Assembly: GCF_032854445.1 (NCBI RefSeq)
Contig: NC_088302.1
Coordinates: forward strand, 39,126,191 to 39,190,190
Direction of reading: 5' to 3'
DNA length: 64,000 nt
From: Liolophura sinensis
Taxonomy: Eukaryota > Mollusca > Polyplacophora > Chitonida > Chitonidae
Shown here: piece after piece, positions 35,101 to 43,769 of the stretch
Layout of the letters: every line of letters begins with the position of its first letter
Numbering within the stretch: the first letter of the stretch is position 1
Translations under genes and position numbers: made by a program
Notes under the pieces: generated by a model
Databases searched by the model: none
Seen by the model: only the letters and a program-made list of their open reading frames with translations
Told to the model about the DNA's origin: nothing

Positions 35101-36626
35101 GCCGTGTGATGATATTAAGTGGTAACCTTAACATACATGGTTGTTCAATGAAAGTGTAAAGCCATGTGATGATGTTAAGTGGTAGCCTTAACACACATGG
35201 TTGTTAAATGAAAATCTAAAGCCTTGTGATGATGTTAAGTGGTAACCTTAACATACATGGTTGTTCAATGAAAATGGAAAGCCTTGTGATGATGTTAAGT
35301 GGTGACCTTAACATACGTGGTTGTTCAATGACAGTGTAAAGCCTTGTGATGATGTTAAGTGGTCACCTTAACATACATGGTTGTCAATGAAAATCTAAAG
35401 CCGTGTGATGATGTTAAGTGGTATACATTTGTTTGTATTGTGCTGCAGGAGTTTGAAATGACGTGGCACAAGGATTTGCGACCAAAGAAAAGGAATGTAT
35501 GTTTTGATGCATCCCAATCTATTCCGAAAGCACCTGTCATTCTCTTCAGCTGTCACGGCATGAAAGGAAACCAGTGGTGGAAATACAATATGGTATGGAT
35601 TTTTCAGATAAAAGCCTTGTGTGATTGATAATATAAAAGGTTACATGGAATATACAGTAGGTCTTTCTCACATATTGATTTCCAGTAGTGATTTTGTATA
35701 AAGAGCCTCGCTTTTGATCTATTTATTTATTTATTTATTTGATTGGTGTTTTACGCCGTACTCGAGAATATTTCACTTATACGATGGCGGCCAGCATTAT
35801 GGTGGCAGGAAACCGGGCAGAGCCCGGGGGAAACCCACGACCATCTGCAGGTTGCTGACTTACCTTCCCACTTACGGCCGGAGAGGAAGCCAGCATGGAC
35901 TCACAGCAACCGCATTGGTGAGAGGCTTCTGGGTCATTACGCTGCGCTAGCGCGCTAACCGACTGAGCCACGGAGGCCTCTGCTTTTGATCTAGATTGGC
36001 CTAGACACTTTTGTCACACAGCGAGCTAGTCCATCTAGATGGATGGACTTGGAGTACCATTTTAAAATTCTCATAACCATTGTAACACTGAGTCCATTCT
36101 CAAAAGACTTGCCGCAGATTTCAAACTCTATGTCTCCTGCCCACTCTTGGCAGTCTGCACTCACCTCCTCTGCTCATTTTTGTGTAGCTTTACCATGGAA
36201 TCTTGCATACTATCCTCTTAATAAATATTTATAAAATATTGTCTGTATTAAATTTACATGTATATTTTTCCGTCTTGCTTTGCTGCTGGCCTAAAATATA
36301 CTTCAGCAATATAATCAAAAGATAACGTGTTCATGCAGTCATGTTTATAACATGTATATGTACAGATATGTACGCAAACAATATTTGGTTGCTTACAGGA
36401 ATTGTGTTTTTCTCATGGAGTATATGTTATGACCTTAACTTGTTTTCTGTCCTTGCTGTAGGACACAAACCAGCTGAAGCATGTGATCAGTAACCAATGT
36501 CTGGATGCGGATGCTGAGCGGAAAGATGTCTACATGAACCCCTGTGATACAGACAGTAACACACAGAAATGGACGTTCGGCAATGTCAATGAGACAGCAG
36601 TCAGACGAGAATGGATCAGAAACTAG
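19946..36626 (+). CDS. GALNT10-like: Polypeptide N-acetylgalactosaminyltransferase 10-like, copy A (12 exons, 620 aa)
   Basis: Join 19946-20191, 27617-27686, 28636-28780, 29091-29257, 30484-30672, 31287-31464, 32283-32400, 32950-33060, 33314-33535, 34414-34521, 35449-35592, 36462-36626. All junctions are GT/AG, phases agree, total 1863 nt including TAG. Predicted type II Golgi enzyme that transfers GalNAc from UDP-GalNAc to Ser/Thr. Seen: transmembrane segment about residues 8-28, stem to about 150, PFHNE near 172-176, EGLIRTR at 236-242, metal-binding DSH at 258-260, SPVMAGG at 333-339, WGGE at 361-364, SRVGH with the third metal-ligand His at 389, ricin-like lectin domain 483-620 with CID, CFD and CLD repeats. 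Length matches vertebrate GALNT10 (about 600 aa), and exon-by-exon resemblance to that subfamily is strong (from memory, no search run). The start is the first ATG after an in-frame TGA at 19910; the same start context occurs in copy B. Whether introns contain alternative exons cannot be seen. Confidence 0.95.
22001..22270 (-). mobile_element. tRNA-derived SINE, family 1, full length
   Basis: In intron 1 of copy A. On the minus strand it starts GGGGCCTCTGTGGCTCAGTT (A-box like), has B box GAGTTCAAATC, and ends in (AAAT)n. No clear TSD. Confidence 0.9.
22507..22608. repeat. Minisatellite AATATCCCAYATCCCAC
   Basis: About six units of 17 bp with one expanded by extra catcccac; in intron 1 of copy A. 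ORFs across it on both strands (GYCGMWDM-type repeats) are artefacts. Confidence 0.85.
23382..23902. repeat. Dimeric minisatellite in copy A intron 1
   Basis: About 14 copies of a ~35-bp unit composed of two related halves (ctgtagtgtcccataagt and ctgtagtgcccatatat). It decays toward the 3' end and abuts a SINE fragment. Confidence 0.85.
23903..23971 (-). mobile_element. SINE family 1 fragment
   Basis: Contains ctcaagaatatttcacttat and agcattatggtg only; truncated on both sides, directly after the minisatellite. Confidence 0.6.
24073..24230 (+). mobile_element. SINE family 1, 5'-truncated
   Basis: Core and tail present. Possible short TSD TCATTGT at 24064-24070 and 24235-24241. Confidence 0.82.
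24702..24862 (-). mobile_element. SINE family 1 with internal deletion
   Basis: Tail (tatttatttgatta) and head-side part (gttgctggcagtggcagacc, ttcccacgtacggctggaga) flank a deletion of the central core. Confidence 0.7.
25541..25679 (-). mobile_element. SINE family 1, 5'-truncated, with 12-bp TSD
   Basis: TSD AACTACAGTATA at 25529-25540 and 25680-25691, perfect. In intron 1 of copy A. Confidence 0.9.
26050..26475. mobile_element. Putative foldback element with nested SINE piece
   Basis: Ends resemble inverted repeats (tttaaggacagacaatacca at the left; the complement of tctccagtgtagcccctttaa at the right), akin to the element at 58603-58951. A family-1 SINE piece (26312-26407) lies inside. 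Confidence 0.4.
26312..26407 (+). mobile_element. SINE family 1, short 3' piece
   Basis: gtttcctcccataataatgc, ataagtgaaatattcttgag and a degenerate tail. Confidence 0.7.
27074..27280. mobile_element. MITE-like element with perfect 17-bp inverted ends
   Basis: Left end CTTCAACCTTTTCAACC (27074-27090), right end GGTTGAAAAGGTTGAAG (27264-27280), exact complements, 207 bp apart overall, no ORF inside. Possible AAT target duplication. The same end sequence occurs at 38312. Confidence 0.75.
27617..27686 (+). CDS. GALNT10-like: Copy A exon 2: stem
   Basis: A 70-nt exon, phase 0 in and phase 1 out, with acceptor tttttatcag and donor AAAG/gtaagc. It encodes [16 protein letters not shown]-type stem sequence that aligns without gaps to exon 2 of copy B. 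Confidence 0.92.
28384..28572 (-). mobile_element. SINE family 1, 5'-truncated, with 14-bp TSD
   Basis: Perfect TSD AAATTGTTGAATAT at 28370-28383 and 28573-28586. Inserted in intron 2 of copy A, 63 bp upstream of exon 3. Confidence 0.92.
28636..28780 (+). CDS. GALNT10-like: Copy A exon 3: end of stem and start of catalytic domain
   Basis: 145 nt, phase 1 in and 2 out. Contains [17 protein letters not shown] and DIRH, the family's conserved entry to the catalytic region (NGFN, SDKISL.RSL, DIRH in GALNT10). Two codons shorter than copy B's exon 3. A TSD-bracketed SINE sits 63 bp upstream of it in intron 2. Confidence 0.95.
29091..29257 (+). CDS. GALNT10-like: Copy A exon 4: first strand of GT-A fold
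   Basis: 167 nt, phase 2 in and 1 out. Encodes [24 protein letters not shown] and the ADDFS motif; the last corresponds to the V/A-DD-S nucleotide-sugar site of the family. The donor AAAG/gttagt is followed within 60 bp by a 25-bp minisatellite. The last 113 nt are nearly identical to copy B (see findings). Confidence 0.96.
29317..30266. repeat. 25-bp minisatellite right after copy A exon 4
   Basis: About 38 units of ttcagtatacatcatagtctgtgac type filling most of intron 4. Units in the middle mainly read tacgtcat, those at the edges tacatcat. The flanks (cttcatcagtaaaggtt at 29290, cttcagcagtaaaggtt at 30262) resemble the end of exon 4 with its donor. Confidence 0.93.
30484..30672 (+). CDS. 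GALNT10-like: Copy A exon 5: DXH metal site
   Basis: 189 nt, phase 1 in and 1 out. Encodes [20 protein letters not shown] and the DSHVEAN catalytic metal motif (D258, H260), then NWLPPLL. These are the GT1 signature features of the family. Acceptor tttgttgtcag. Confidence 0.97.
30905..31012 (+). mobile_element. Degenerate SINE family 1 piece
   Basis: Only ttgagtatggc, the position of the core and a taaataaataaa tail are recognisable; intron 5 of copy A. Confidence 0.4.
31287..31464 (+). CDS. GALNT10-like: Copy A exon 6: catalytic core
   Basis: 178 nt, phase 1 in and 2 out. Encodes [14 protein letters not shown] and [12 protein letters not shown]; the RGAFDW element is typical of GALNT7/10-type enzymes. 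Donor AA/gtaaga. Confidence 0.96.
32283..32400 (+). CDS. GALNT10-like: Copy A exon 7: Gal/GalNAc-transferase motif
   Basis: 118 nt, phase 2 in and 0 out. Encodes [20 protein letters not shown] and then [17 protein letters not shown], the most diagnostic motif of the ppGalNAc-T family. Confidence 0.98.
32950..33060 (+). CDS. GALNT10-like: Copy A exon 8: IWQCHG / SRVGH segment
   Basis: 111 nt, phase 0 in and out. Encodes [17 protein letters not shown] (His389 is the third metal ligand by family analogy) and a flexible loop, four residues longer than in copy B. Confidence 0.96.
33314..33535 (+). CDS. GALNT10-like: Copy A exon 9: end of catalytic domain
   Basis: 222 nt, phase 0 in and out. Encodes [32 protein letters not shown] and [16 protein letters not shown] before the linker to the lectin domain. 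Copy B's exon 9 has the same length. Confidence 0.97.
33565..33660 (+). repeat. Interspersed repeat R3, fragment
   Basis: Aligns with 63520-63612 (cctcaaactttttt..catgtgaaagagcaactttc, then tgcacattttaa-like). Confidence 0.55.
34001..34131 (+). mobile_element. SINE family 1, 5'-truncated, with 10-bp TSD
   Basis: TSD AAGTAAACCA at 33991-34000 and 34132-34141, perfect; intron 9 of copy A. Confidence 0.9.
34223..34430 (+). repeat. 52-bp x 4 array repeating the exon-10 splice acceptor
   Basis: Units start at 34223, 34275, 34327 and 34379. Each contains atttcagttaatatatttt ag and the first 16 nt of exon 10 (atccgtctgaaagaca). AG acceptors at 34257, 34309, 34361 and 34413 are equivalent. After the first three, translation in the incoming phase 0 reaches TAA ten codons in; only the fourth continues into the lectin alpha repeat. 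Confidence 0.93.
34414..34521 (+). CDS. GALNT10-like: Copy A exon 10: lectin alpha repeat
   Basis: 108 nt, phase 0 in and out. Encodes the alpha repeat with MCID (Asp493 retained) and GLEKC. Its acceptor is the last of four nearly identical acceptors in a 52-bp tandem array (34223-34430). The other three lead to an in-frame TAA, so 34414 is the only one that keeps the frame. Confidence 0.93.
34730..34850 (+). repeat. Interspersed repeat R4, copy 1
   Basis: Similar to 38158-38250 (gtgtaaaaacac, tatagtgcttgtgat, ctttgctttasg, acaattayatg at matching order). Confidence 0.5.
34949..35423. repeat. 60-bp minisatellite before copy A exon 11
   Basis: About eight units, period exactly 60 bp (one unit 59 bp), each with ttgttcaatgaaaatg and gccttgtgatgatgttaag. 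It ends about 25 bp before the exon-11 acceptor. Because 60 is a multiple of 3, both strands give repeated 20-aa ORFs, which are artefacts. Confidence 0.92.
35449..35592 (+). CDS. GALNT10-like: Copy A exon 11: lectin beta repeat
   Basis: 144 nt, phase 0 in and out. Encodes [12 protein letters not shown], a CFD motif, [13 protein letters not shown] (the QxW element). The acceptor gtgctgcag comes 25 bp after the end of a 60-bp tandem array. Confidence 0.96.
35722..35981 (-). mobile_element. tRNA-derived SINE, family 1, full length, with TSD
   Basis: Perfect 12-bp TSD GCTTTTGATCTA at 35710-35721 and 35982-35993; intron 11 of copy A. On the minus strand: GGCCTCCGTGGCTCAGTCGG head (A box), core and (AAAT)n tail. 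An 11-bp or so deletion removes part of the B-box region. Best reference copy in the window. Confidence 0.93.
36462..36626 (+). CDS. GALNT10-like: Copy A exon 12: lectin gamma repeat and stop
   Basis: 165 nt including TAG at 36624-36626. Encodes [20 protein letters not shown] and TQKWTFG, a full gamma repeat with CLD and QxW. The first canonical AATAAA after the stop that I find is at 37615, inside a foldback element. Confidence 0.96.
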   Translation, partial: DTNQLKHVISNQCLDADAERKDVYMNPCDTDSNTQKWTFGNVNETAVRREWIRN

Positions 36627-36662
36627 GATCAGTATTCCGTCATCAGACACGTGTTAGGGGGG

Positions 36663-36842
36663 AGGTTAAAGGTCGTATGTCCAAAAGAGATCAGGAGGAG
36701 TATTAAGGGGTATGTGTCTGAAAATGGATAAAGGTCCTCTGTTAGAGTTGAAAATGGATTTTAAAGGTCACCTTTCAGACAGAGCTCAAGTGGAGGTTAA
36801 AGGTCATCCTTCAGATGTAGTTTATGTAGAGGTTAAAGGTCA
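36663..36842 (+). promoter_or_regulatory. Repeated DR1-like AGGTTAAAGGTCA motifs in 3' UTR of copy A
   Basis: AGGTTAAAGGTCG at 36663, AGGTTAAAGGTCA at 36794 and 36830, with weaker versions between (gataaaggtcc, ttttaaaggtca). They sit in a decayed 35-50-bp repeat. The sequence equals a DR1 nuclear-receptor (HNF4/RXR type) site; function is not shown. Confidence 0.4.
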
Positions 36843-37510
36843 GCCCTCAGGCAGAGATCACAGTTAAATGTCATCTATGAGGAGGTCACTGATTATCTGT
36901 CTGAAGAAGGCTGAAGACAACTTCCTCTGTTAGACAGAGGTTTTATATATTGAAGCAGAATGTTTATATCATTGCTAATGCAAGTTATCAAGTATAGTGC
37001 AAAAGGATTCTTTGGGTAAATGTGGACAACACAGATAAATTTGAAGGTGATTGCATTTTATGAAAATGAAATAATAGAAGTGATGCACTTTTGTGAACAT
37101 GACTCCATGCACTCATTTGTATAAAGATGAACCTAGTGATATATCTGTGTGTTTGTGTGATAGAAGATGCTCAAGAGAATGAGTCTGATCTCCTGATAGA
37201 CATCGGATCAGATACCTGACTCAAGTTTAGCATGTGATCCTTTCAAGCCTTTTGTGATCACAGAATCAGCAATATTTATACAACATTTTCACTTTTTCAG
37301 CAATGTCAAGATAAAAGCCTCAGCCAGATGTATTACCAAACATGTAATTTCAGCACAATGACAAACCAAAGAGTTTTTACATGTAGAAGCTGTAACTGTT
37401 AAGTGTGAATGATATCTGACCTTTCTATACTTTGTGTTAAATGACAAGAAAAATTGTTGCTTGGCATGTCAGGCATATCAAGTACACTGGGAAATTCTTG
37501 TTATGGATAA

Positions 37511-37632
37511 ACAACTTCCTGGTTTATTAACACAACGGTTCAATGTAGTTACTAACATCGCTAACTATTGATAACTCGATAACAATGTTAGTAACTACAT
37601 CGAAACGTCGTCTTAATAAACCAAAAAGTTGT
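37511..37632. mobile_element. Foldback element, ~50-bp arms
   Basis: Left arm 37512-37560 and right arm 37582-37631 are complementary with few mismatches (ggtttattaa / ttaataaacc, atgtagttactaacat / atgttagtaactacat), loop about 20 nt. Lies about 0.9 kb after the stop of copy A. Could be a MITE or, if in the 3' UTR, a transcribed hairpin. Confidence 0.8.
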
Positions 37633-37724
37633 ATGTCCATAAGAAAGACTTTTCCAGTGCACTTCCTTCCCATCCTCTAAATGCCACTCCCACATGTCTA
37701 TGTCCATGCATATGTAGTCTACAT

Positions 37725-37789
37725 GTTTCCTCCCAAGTATAAGTGAAATATTCTTGAGTGAGGAGTACTAATCAAATAAATAAATAAAT
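37725..37789 (+). mobile_element. SINE family 1, short 3' piece with 8-bp TSD
   Basis: GTCTACAT at 37717-37724 and 37797-37804; core gtataagtgaaatattcttg and AAATAAATAAAT tail. Confidence 0.7.
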
Positions 37790-38311
37790 CAGTTTCGTCT
37801 ACATCTGTTTGGCTGAACTAAGCCTGTGGAGGAGTAATTTTATTGTTAGAGGGTCCTATGTCTTTTCTACACAAGTATTCCATATAGAATTGGTGACATT
37901 GGCAAAGGTACATGTATATCATGCTTACCCTGGGGGCCTACTGTCCATTTATGCCCCCTGGGGTGGCTTCATGTGCAAAAGATGAATGTGTTTCATCCAT
38001 CTTTGGGGGGCCCTAGACCATATGATAGTGGTGTGCTGTTGCATTGTACATAGCAGATGGTAGGTTTGATGTGGCAACATTTATGCAGTAGTGCACAAAA
38101 TCAGTGCACCACAAAAAGCAGATTATCACACCCCCGCTTTCCACCACCAAACAAATTGGTTTAAAGCTGTGTAAAAACACGATTGCCTGGTGTTGTGCTG
38201 TAGTGCTTGTGATCTACCTCTTTGCTTTAGGTTCACAATTACATGGAATCTCTGAGGTATTACAGATAAGGGAAAATAAGAGAAGAGTCCAATACTTGGA
38301 CTGTCTTGATT

Positions 38312-38733
38312 CTTCAACCTTTTCAACCGCCTCTGTAACCAATAGTTTGAAACCTTCTGATAGAACAATGGGGTGTGTAGAAATGTTATCTTAAATGACC
38401 CAAAATTTGGCCCATAGCGCATTGTGAGAGGATAATAAATGTCACAAAATGTTATTTTTGGTGTGGAAACTTACAATTTTCCAGCAGATTATCATCTCAT
38501 GTTCCAAGCAAACCTCAAAACACCTTTCTAAAGTCGGTAGGACTCTCAGAATCAGGAAAAATGGGCGAGTTAGTCATGGACGAAATTTATGGTCATTTAG
38601 GATATGTACAGTTTTATGGGGCTTGCATCTTTAGTGACACAAACAAGTCATATCTGCCGTTATTTTCATAATAATGGTATTGTATAAATTCCTCTGAAAT
38701 TCCTTCCTTAAGTGGTTGAAAAGATTAATGAAG
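38312..38733. mobile_element. Possible larger relative of the 27074 MITE
   Basis: Left end cttcaaccttttcaacc as in 27074; right end ggttgaaaagattaatgaag is a diverged complement. Interior shows no ORF worth calling. Confidence 0.4.
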
Positions 38734-40551
38734 TTGTGTTTGGCTGCTTTTTGCTGTGAATCAAGAATCGAAAGTGTCTCACATGCTTGCACACTTTGAT
38801 TACACTGATCTTCTGTTGGAATGAAATCAACATCATGAGTGAACATCTGTCTTTGTACAAAGCAGATGTCTATATTGACTGTATTTGGTCCCTGAATTCA
38901 TGGCATCTTAACCTTTTACCATTATTAAAGACTTTTTCACATCGTTTTTGAAAATACATTGATTATGTAAGGCGCTGCAGTGTTCTTAAATTGTCTAGGG
39001 GCATGATTCCATGTTTTATGTGCTCTAGATCTGCATTTTATATGTGAATTTATAACTAAGGGTTTACATGACGCGTGTTGTGTGGTACAGATAGAAATAC
39101 CTGTACTTTTTTAAATGTTTTGTATTCACAACTCATATGATATGATGCAAAGTAACCTATGCGTGATGGTGGAGAAATATACAGGTGTATGTATAGTATT
39201 GTTGTGCACCATGGAATCCAAACCCTGGGATAACAAAGCTGTCTTCAAATTGACATATGGTGTAAATTAACTTGTGATTTGTGACCATATTCCTGGTCTT
39301 ACGTTTGAACTTGAAAAGAAAAAGAAACAGACCAACTTTAAGTAAACCAAGCATTGTATAGAAGACTACACTGCATATTGATTCGAAATACTAGTATTGT
39401 TTTCAGGATTTTTTTTGAGATCGAAAAAAAATGAGGTTTTGCAGTAAACTTTTTGGACCGTATTGAACCAAATGAGTAACAGTGACATAATTGATTGGTT
39501 TTAGCCATTGATTGTTTTTTTAAACATGCCCTGTTTCCTATATTCCTATGTTCCACATGACCATGCATGTAGTTCATGTATATTTATATCTGTATAAAAC
39601 ATGTTTAATGTGGAAATGTTACAGTGAAAGCATGTTTAAGAATGAGAAAGAATTTGTGACATCGCTGCTTCAGCCTTTTCAATATGGCCTAAAGAGTCCA
39701 CTGTAGAACCTCGGTATTTCGGGCATTTTATTTACCTTAAAAAAAACGTGAAAAAAAAAACAACATGAAAACTGTATTTGAAATCTGCACAAAATGGTCT
39801 TTCAGATGACTTTATTTAAAGTTGGTCTTTTCTTTTCAGCACCAATTTTTATCTTCGCCATGAGAGCTTACAGCTAATTTTTGTGTAAAGAATAAAATTT
39901 TTATCGGTGACACATTTACAACAAGCAGTGCTGAAGTTCAGACTGATTCAGTCTTTTCAAAGACAACAGTCAGCTTTAGGATCTTATGGCTAGTTATTGT
40001 ATTATAGATAAAATTTATTTCTGATGTTACACAAAGATTTTGTTGAATCAAATTTGTAATTAAAATGACCAATACCAACTCCAATATGTGTATGGCACAA
40101 GATGGAAAGATAGTTGATATATTGTTTATGAATGTTTAAAAAAGGGACTTATACAAACTGTTTTTATGTTTAAAGGAATATAAGGGCATGTGTGGAACCG
40201 AATTCATTTTTTACGTGGGTGTATTTAATTATTTTATAGTGAGGGAGAAAATGTTTTATAAGCCTGGGGCATTTTAATTCATATTATTGGATGACGTTTT
40301 GTAATTTGCACATATTTTTAATGGTTTTTTGACTTGATCGTTAATGCCCAGCGCAGCACAGTGACTGGAACGTCCCGCCGATGTGGTGGCTTTCCATGCT
40401 GGCTTTCTGTCTAGTCGTATGTCATATGCGTGGGAAGGTTTGCCGACGACTCCTTCGTAAAATATTCCTGATTACCTACTAACACCTACTAACAACCATA
40501 TACCAACACTGAGTTACAACAATAGTCTCATATCGAGTAACAATTTACATA

Positions 40552-40673
40552 GCCCGCAGATGGTAGTGGGTTTCCCCCTGGCTCTGTGCGGTTCCTCCAA
40601 CCATAAAGCTGGCCGCCATCGTATAAGTGAAATATTGAGTAAGGCGTAAACACCATTGAAATAAATAAATAAA
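40552..40673 (+). mobile_element. SINE family 1
   Basis: Core (aaagctggccgccatcgtat) and tail present. A separate head-side piece (ggctttccatgctggctttc, tgggaaggtttgccgacgac) at about 40380-40450 may be the same copy, split by an insertion. Confidence 0.75.
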
Positions 40674-41114
40674 TCAGTCTACATAGGCTACTCGTGAATA
40701 GTATTCAAGTCGTGATCATTTGGGGACAGACTGTCAATCGTTTCTGTCAGATTTCGTCTTGTACCTTTTAATGACTTTTGTTGTAGTGAAGTGTCGGCTT
40801 TTTTTTTATTTTCTGACATATATTTTTTGATCCATGACATGTCCAACTGTTAATTGTCGTTATACCATTCTGTCGGGGATTGAGCTGTATGAAAAAACCC
40901 ACTAATTATATTGAAATCATTTTCAGTTGATCGTAATAATTATCTAGACTCTACAATTAGATGTACAGTGCTCATTAACCCAATTTTTTTAGTTTAATTG
41001 TATTAATTAGTGTTTTAATGAAACCTGCGTACATTTCAACAAACTAATCAGAAGCACCGTAAACTTAAAAATTGTTAGCTTGTGGGGCTTGTACAACCCT
41101 CACACATTAAGCAA

Positions 41115-41176
41115 TGTCCTTCCACCATAATGCTGGCCGCCGTCGTATGAGTGAAATACTCTTCAGTACGGTGCGC
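41115..41176 (+). mobile_element. SINE family 1, short 3' piece
   Basis: ccaccataatgctggccgcc and gtgaaatactcttcagtacg; followed by C- and A-runs instead of the usual tail. Confidence 0.65.
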
Positions 41177-41481
41177 CCCCCATCCCCCCCAACAAAAAAA
41201 AAAATAATAAAAACTTGAAGCAGTGGATAAAAGCAAATAACTGGATAAAACATGCCAATATGTATTTAGCTGAACGACTTTGCTACATGTACTTGTACCT
41301 CCATTTCACAAGAAGCCCATTTCTCACACTTAATAGATCATCGCGGAGTATGAGCGTCATCTGAATGACTGTAGCATTTACACTTTACCATTTTGACATC
41401 ATCAAAATTTCAAATTACACCAAGTGGTCAACATCGCCTGCATTATTTGCCTTTCATTAGATATACTGGCAATAGCCTGTG

Positions 41482-41576
41482 GTTTCCCCCGGGGTCTGCC
41501 TGGGTTCCCCCACCACAATGCTGGCGTATTAGTGATATATTCTTGAATACGGCGTATAACACCAATCATATAAATA
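41482..41576 (+). mobile_element. SINE family 1, 5'-truncated, with 11-bp TSD
   Basis: Perfect TSD AATAGCCTGTG at 41471-41481 and 41577-41587; internal deletion of part of the core. Confidence 0.85.
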
Positions 41577-43175
41577 AATAGCCTGTGTCTTTTATATACA
41601 GTTAGATGAACAGTTGAATGGGGCAAAATCTTGCAAATACGGCATGTGAATACACAAAACATGCTACATATCAAACTGCAGGAGATCGAACTTCTTTTTT
41701 TTTTTTTTTTTTTTTTTTTTTTGAGGACAAAGTGTTATGCTGCCCGAGTAGGTGGTGGTATGCAATTGCTTGCGCCTGTATGATCATCTATTCCATTGGA
41801 TAGTCCAGCGCAGTGTTCTCGGAAGTATTCTTGCATGCCCGATCCTTATTGTACTTATGAAGCTGGCTGGTTCCGAATGAATGGTTATTTGATACAACAG
41901 ATTTTGGACAGACTTCATGTGCTGTTGTTCATACAATTCATATATTGCCAAATTTAATGTTACTAAAACCAGTGTATATAGTGAATAAAGAGCTGTTACT
42001 TTTGGGAGAAAATTCTGTTGTTTCACGTGTTGTTGATGGACATTCTGTCACACGATTGGATGGCATATTTCTACGTGGGCAAAGTCCTTTTCTCGGACAG
42101 GTCTTAGTGGCGATAAGTGGTGGACGATACTCTCCTGTGTGGTCTTGCATGAAGTTGACTGGCGACATTTTTACTCACCCGTACAAGAGATCACAACTGA
42201 AGAGCCTCCCAAATATCGATGTTTTACGCCTGTTTACGCCACTGCCATCAAGAATGTGTTAAGCAACAATTAAACCAAAAATTTTATAATTTCGCCCAAT
42301 AATTTCGGGTTTGGTATCATGTAATAGGATGCAGCTGTACAACACTTTAGCTTGTCGCTCTAAAAAACATCAGTATTTTGCAGATAAAGTTGCTAATTAC
42401 CTTAACGAATCGAAAACTGAAGCGACTTCCTTTCTTTTAGGCATTCTGTCCAAATATTATTCCACGCGAGTTCAGACATTTTGGGAAGGGCAGTGTAGGT
42501 CGAAGTTCATGAATTAATCGTGATTTTAATCGCACGTTTAGGGAAGGAAACGCGGAAGGGACATAGTTTTTTAAATTCTTTTTTATTGGCCATTTAAAAA
42601 AGAGAATAAAAAACTTCTGCTAACGCGAGAAGAATTATTTCCCCAACTACCAATCAAAATGGTAATATTGAGAATAATAATTTCCTATTGGCTGCTCGGG
42701 GGGAAATTGATGTTCCCAAGTTATAGAGATATAGTTTCTTTTCTGTGTTTGTCTCCTGGAGAAAAAAGGGGAGAATTTAATTACGGAGGAAAGTATTTAG
42801 CCAGCAAACAAAATTCTGATATTTGAGATAATTGCTTCTGATTGGCTAATAAACGTCTGAGGAAATTAATTCCCACCGTTAATCAATTAATTTAACTGTA
42901 CATTAATTTCCCGTGAAATTTATTTTAGGAAATAGGCTATATTCCCGTTTTCTCCAGCAGACTAATCACGCTAATGAGGGAGAGAAAAAATTTCTCCCGT
43001 GTTGGCAAAATAGTTTTTTGTTTTTGTTTCATTCTCTGTATGCATTGCAAAAGAAATAGAACTGAAAAAAAAAAACGATGTGAACCATGTTTGTTCCGCG
43101 TTTCTGGGTTAAGTAACTACACCGACTGTAACTACATGTGTAATTACGTATGTGTCAGAAATAGTGTTACTGTCA

Positions 43176-43318
43176 ACTGGGGGCCAGCGCGGCCTCTGGC
43201 CATTGCGGTCGCGATGAGTTCAAGCCCAGCACACCATATTGCTGGGCACCGTCGTATAAGTGAAATATTCTTGAACACGGCGTAAAACACGTATCAAATA
43301 AATAAATAAATGAATTAA
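43176..43318 (+). mobile_element. SINE family 1 with internal deletion and 8-bp TSD
   Basis: TACTGTCA at 43168-43175 and 43319-43326. Retains attgcggtcgcgatgagttc (B-box side), core end and tail. Confidence 0.78.
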
Positions 43319-43408
43319 TACTGTCATGTGGGAAACGTGTCCTAGATTTGATTTCCCGAGACGTATTTCTCTGCGGAGTGAGCAGAGGGCAGCGTTTGTC
43401 TCTAAGCG

Positions 43409-43433
43409 CCCCCATCCCCCACCCCCATCTCCC
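43409..43433 (-). promoter_or_regulatory. Potential G-quadruplex upstream of copy B
   Basis: On the minus strand four runs of three to five G separated by 1-4 nt. It is 337-361 bp upstream of the copy B ATG, in a zone with raised GC content. Fits the usual G3N1-7 pattern; promoter role is speculation. Confidence 0.35.
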
Positions 43434-43769
43434 ACTCCGACCCACACAGGTGTCGTTACTGTGTAACGATAACTGTTAACTTTAAGCGGAAAAGGTCGCC
43501 TATTGAACACTCGCTGTAGGTTTCGACCAGTGGTCCTCGTGGCAAATCAATAGAAGAGATTCACATATGCATGCATGTCACATTTATGTGGTGGGAAAAC
43601 GTCCCTTATGACATATACGTGTACAGGTCGTGCAGGATGTTAACCTGATGGCCTATAGCTCTGATTTCGCGGACAGTAAAACGTCCAGATGTCGTCTATA
43701 CGGATGCGTACCTTTGGCCTATGTGTACTTGTAAACTTATTACTGTCATTACGATAAGTCTGCGGCATC

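Larger units (their letters stand above)
36627..43769. other. 3' flank of copy A and intergenic region before copy B
   Basis: No coding exon recognised. Contains repeated AGGTTAAAGGTCA motifs, a foldback, several truncated SINEs, a T28 run at 41695-41722 and simple AT-rich sequence. ORFs at 41945-42262 and 42311-42517 show no domain; part of the first (gtttacgccactgccatcaa) resembles 53150-53175. Confidence 0.6.

Noticed and set aside
34931-35194. 20-aa repeat protein on the minus strand
   Set aside because: The 60-bp array period is a multiple of three, so repeated ORFs arise by chance; it lies inside an intron of copy A.
41945-42262. 105-codon ORF upstream of copy B
   Set aside because: No recognisable domain, no signal peptide, and part of it resembles sequence in an intron of copy B, so it is likely repeat-derived.
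43173-43510. Minus-strand ORFs of 90 and 96 codons before copy B
   Set aside because: They cover a SINE and a C-rich stretch; low-complexity Gly/Trp-rich translation without domain.
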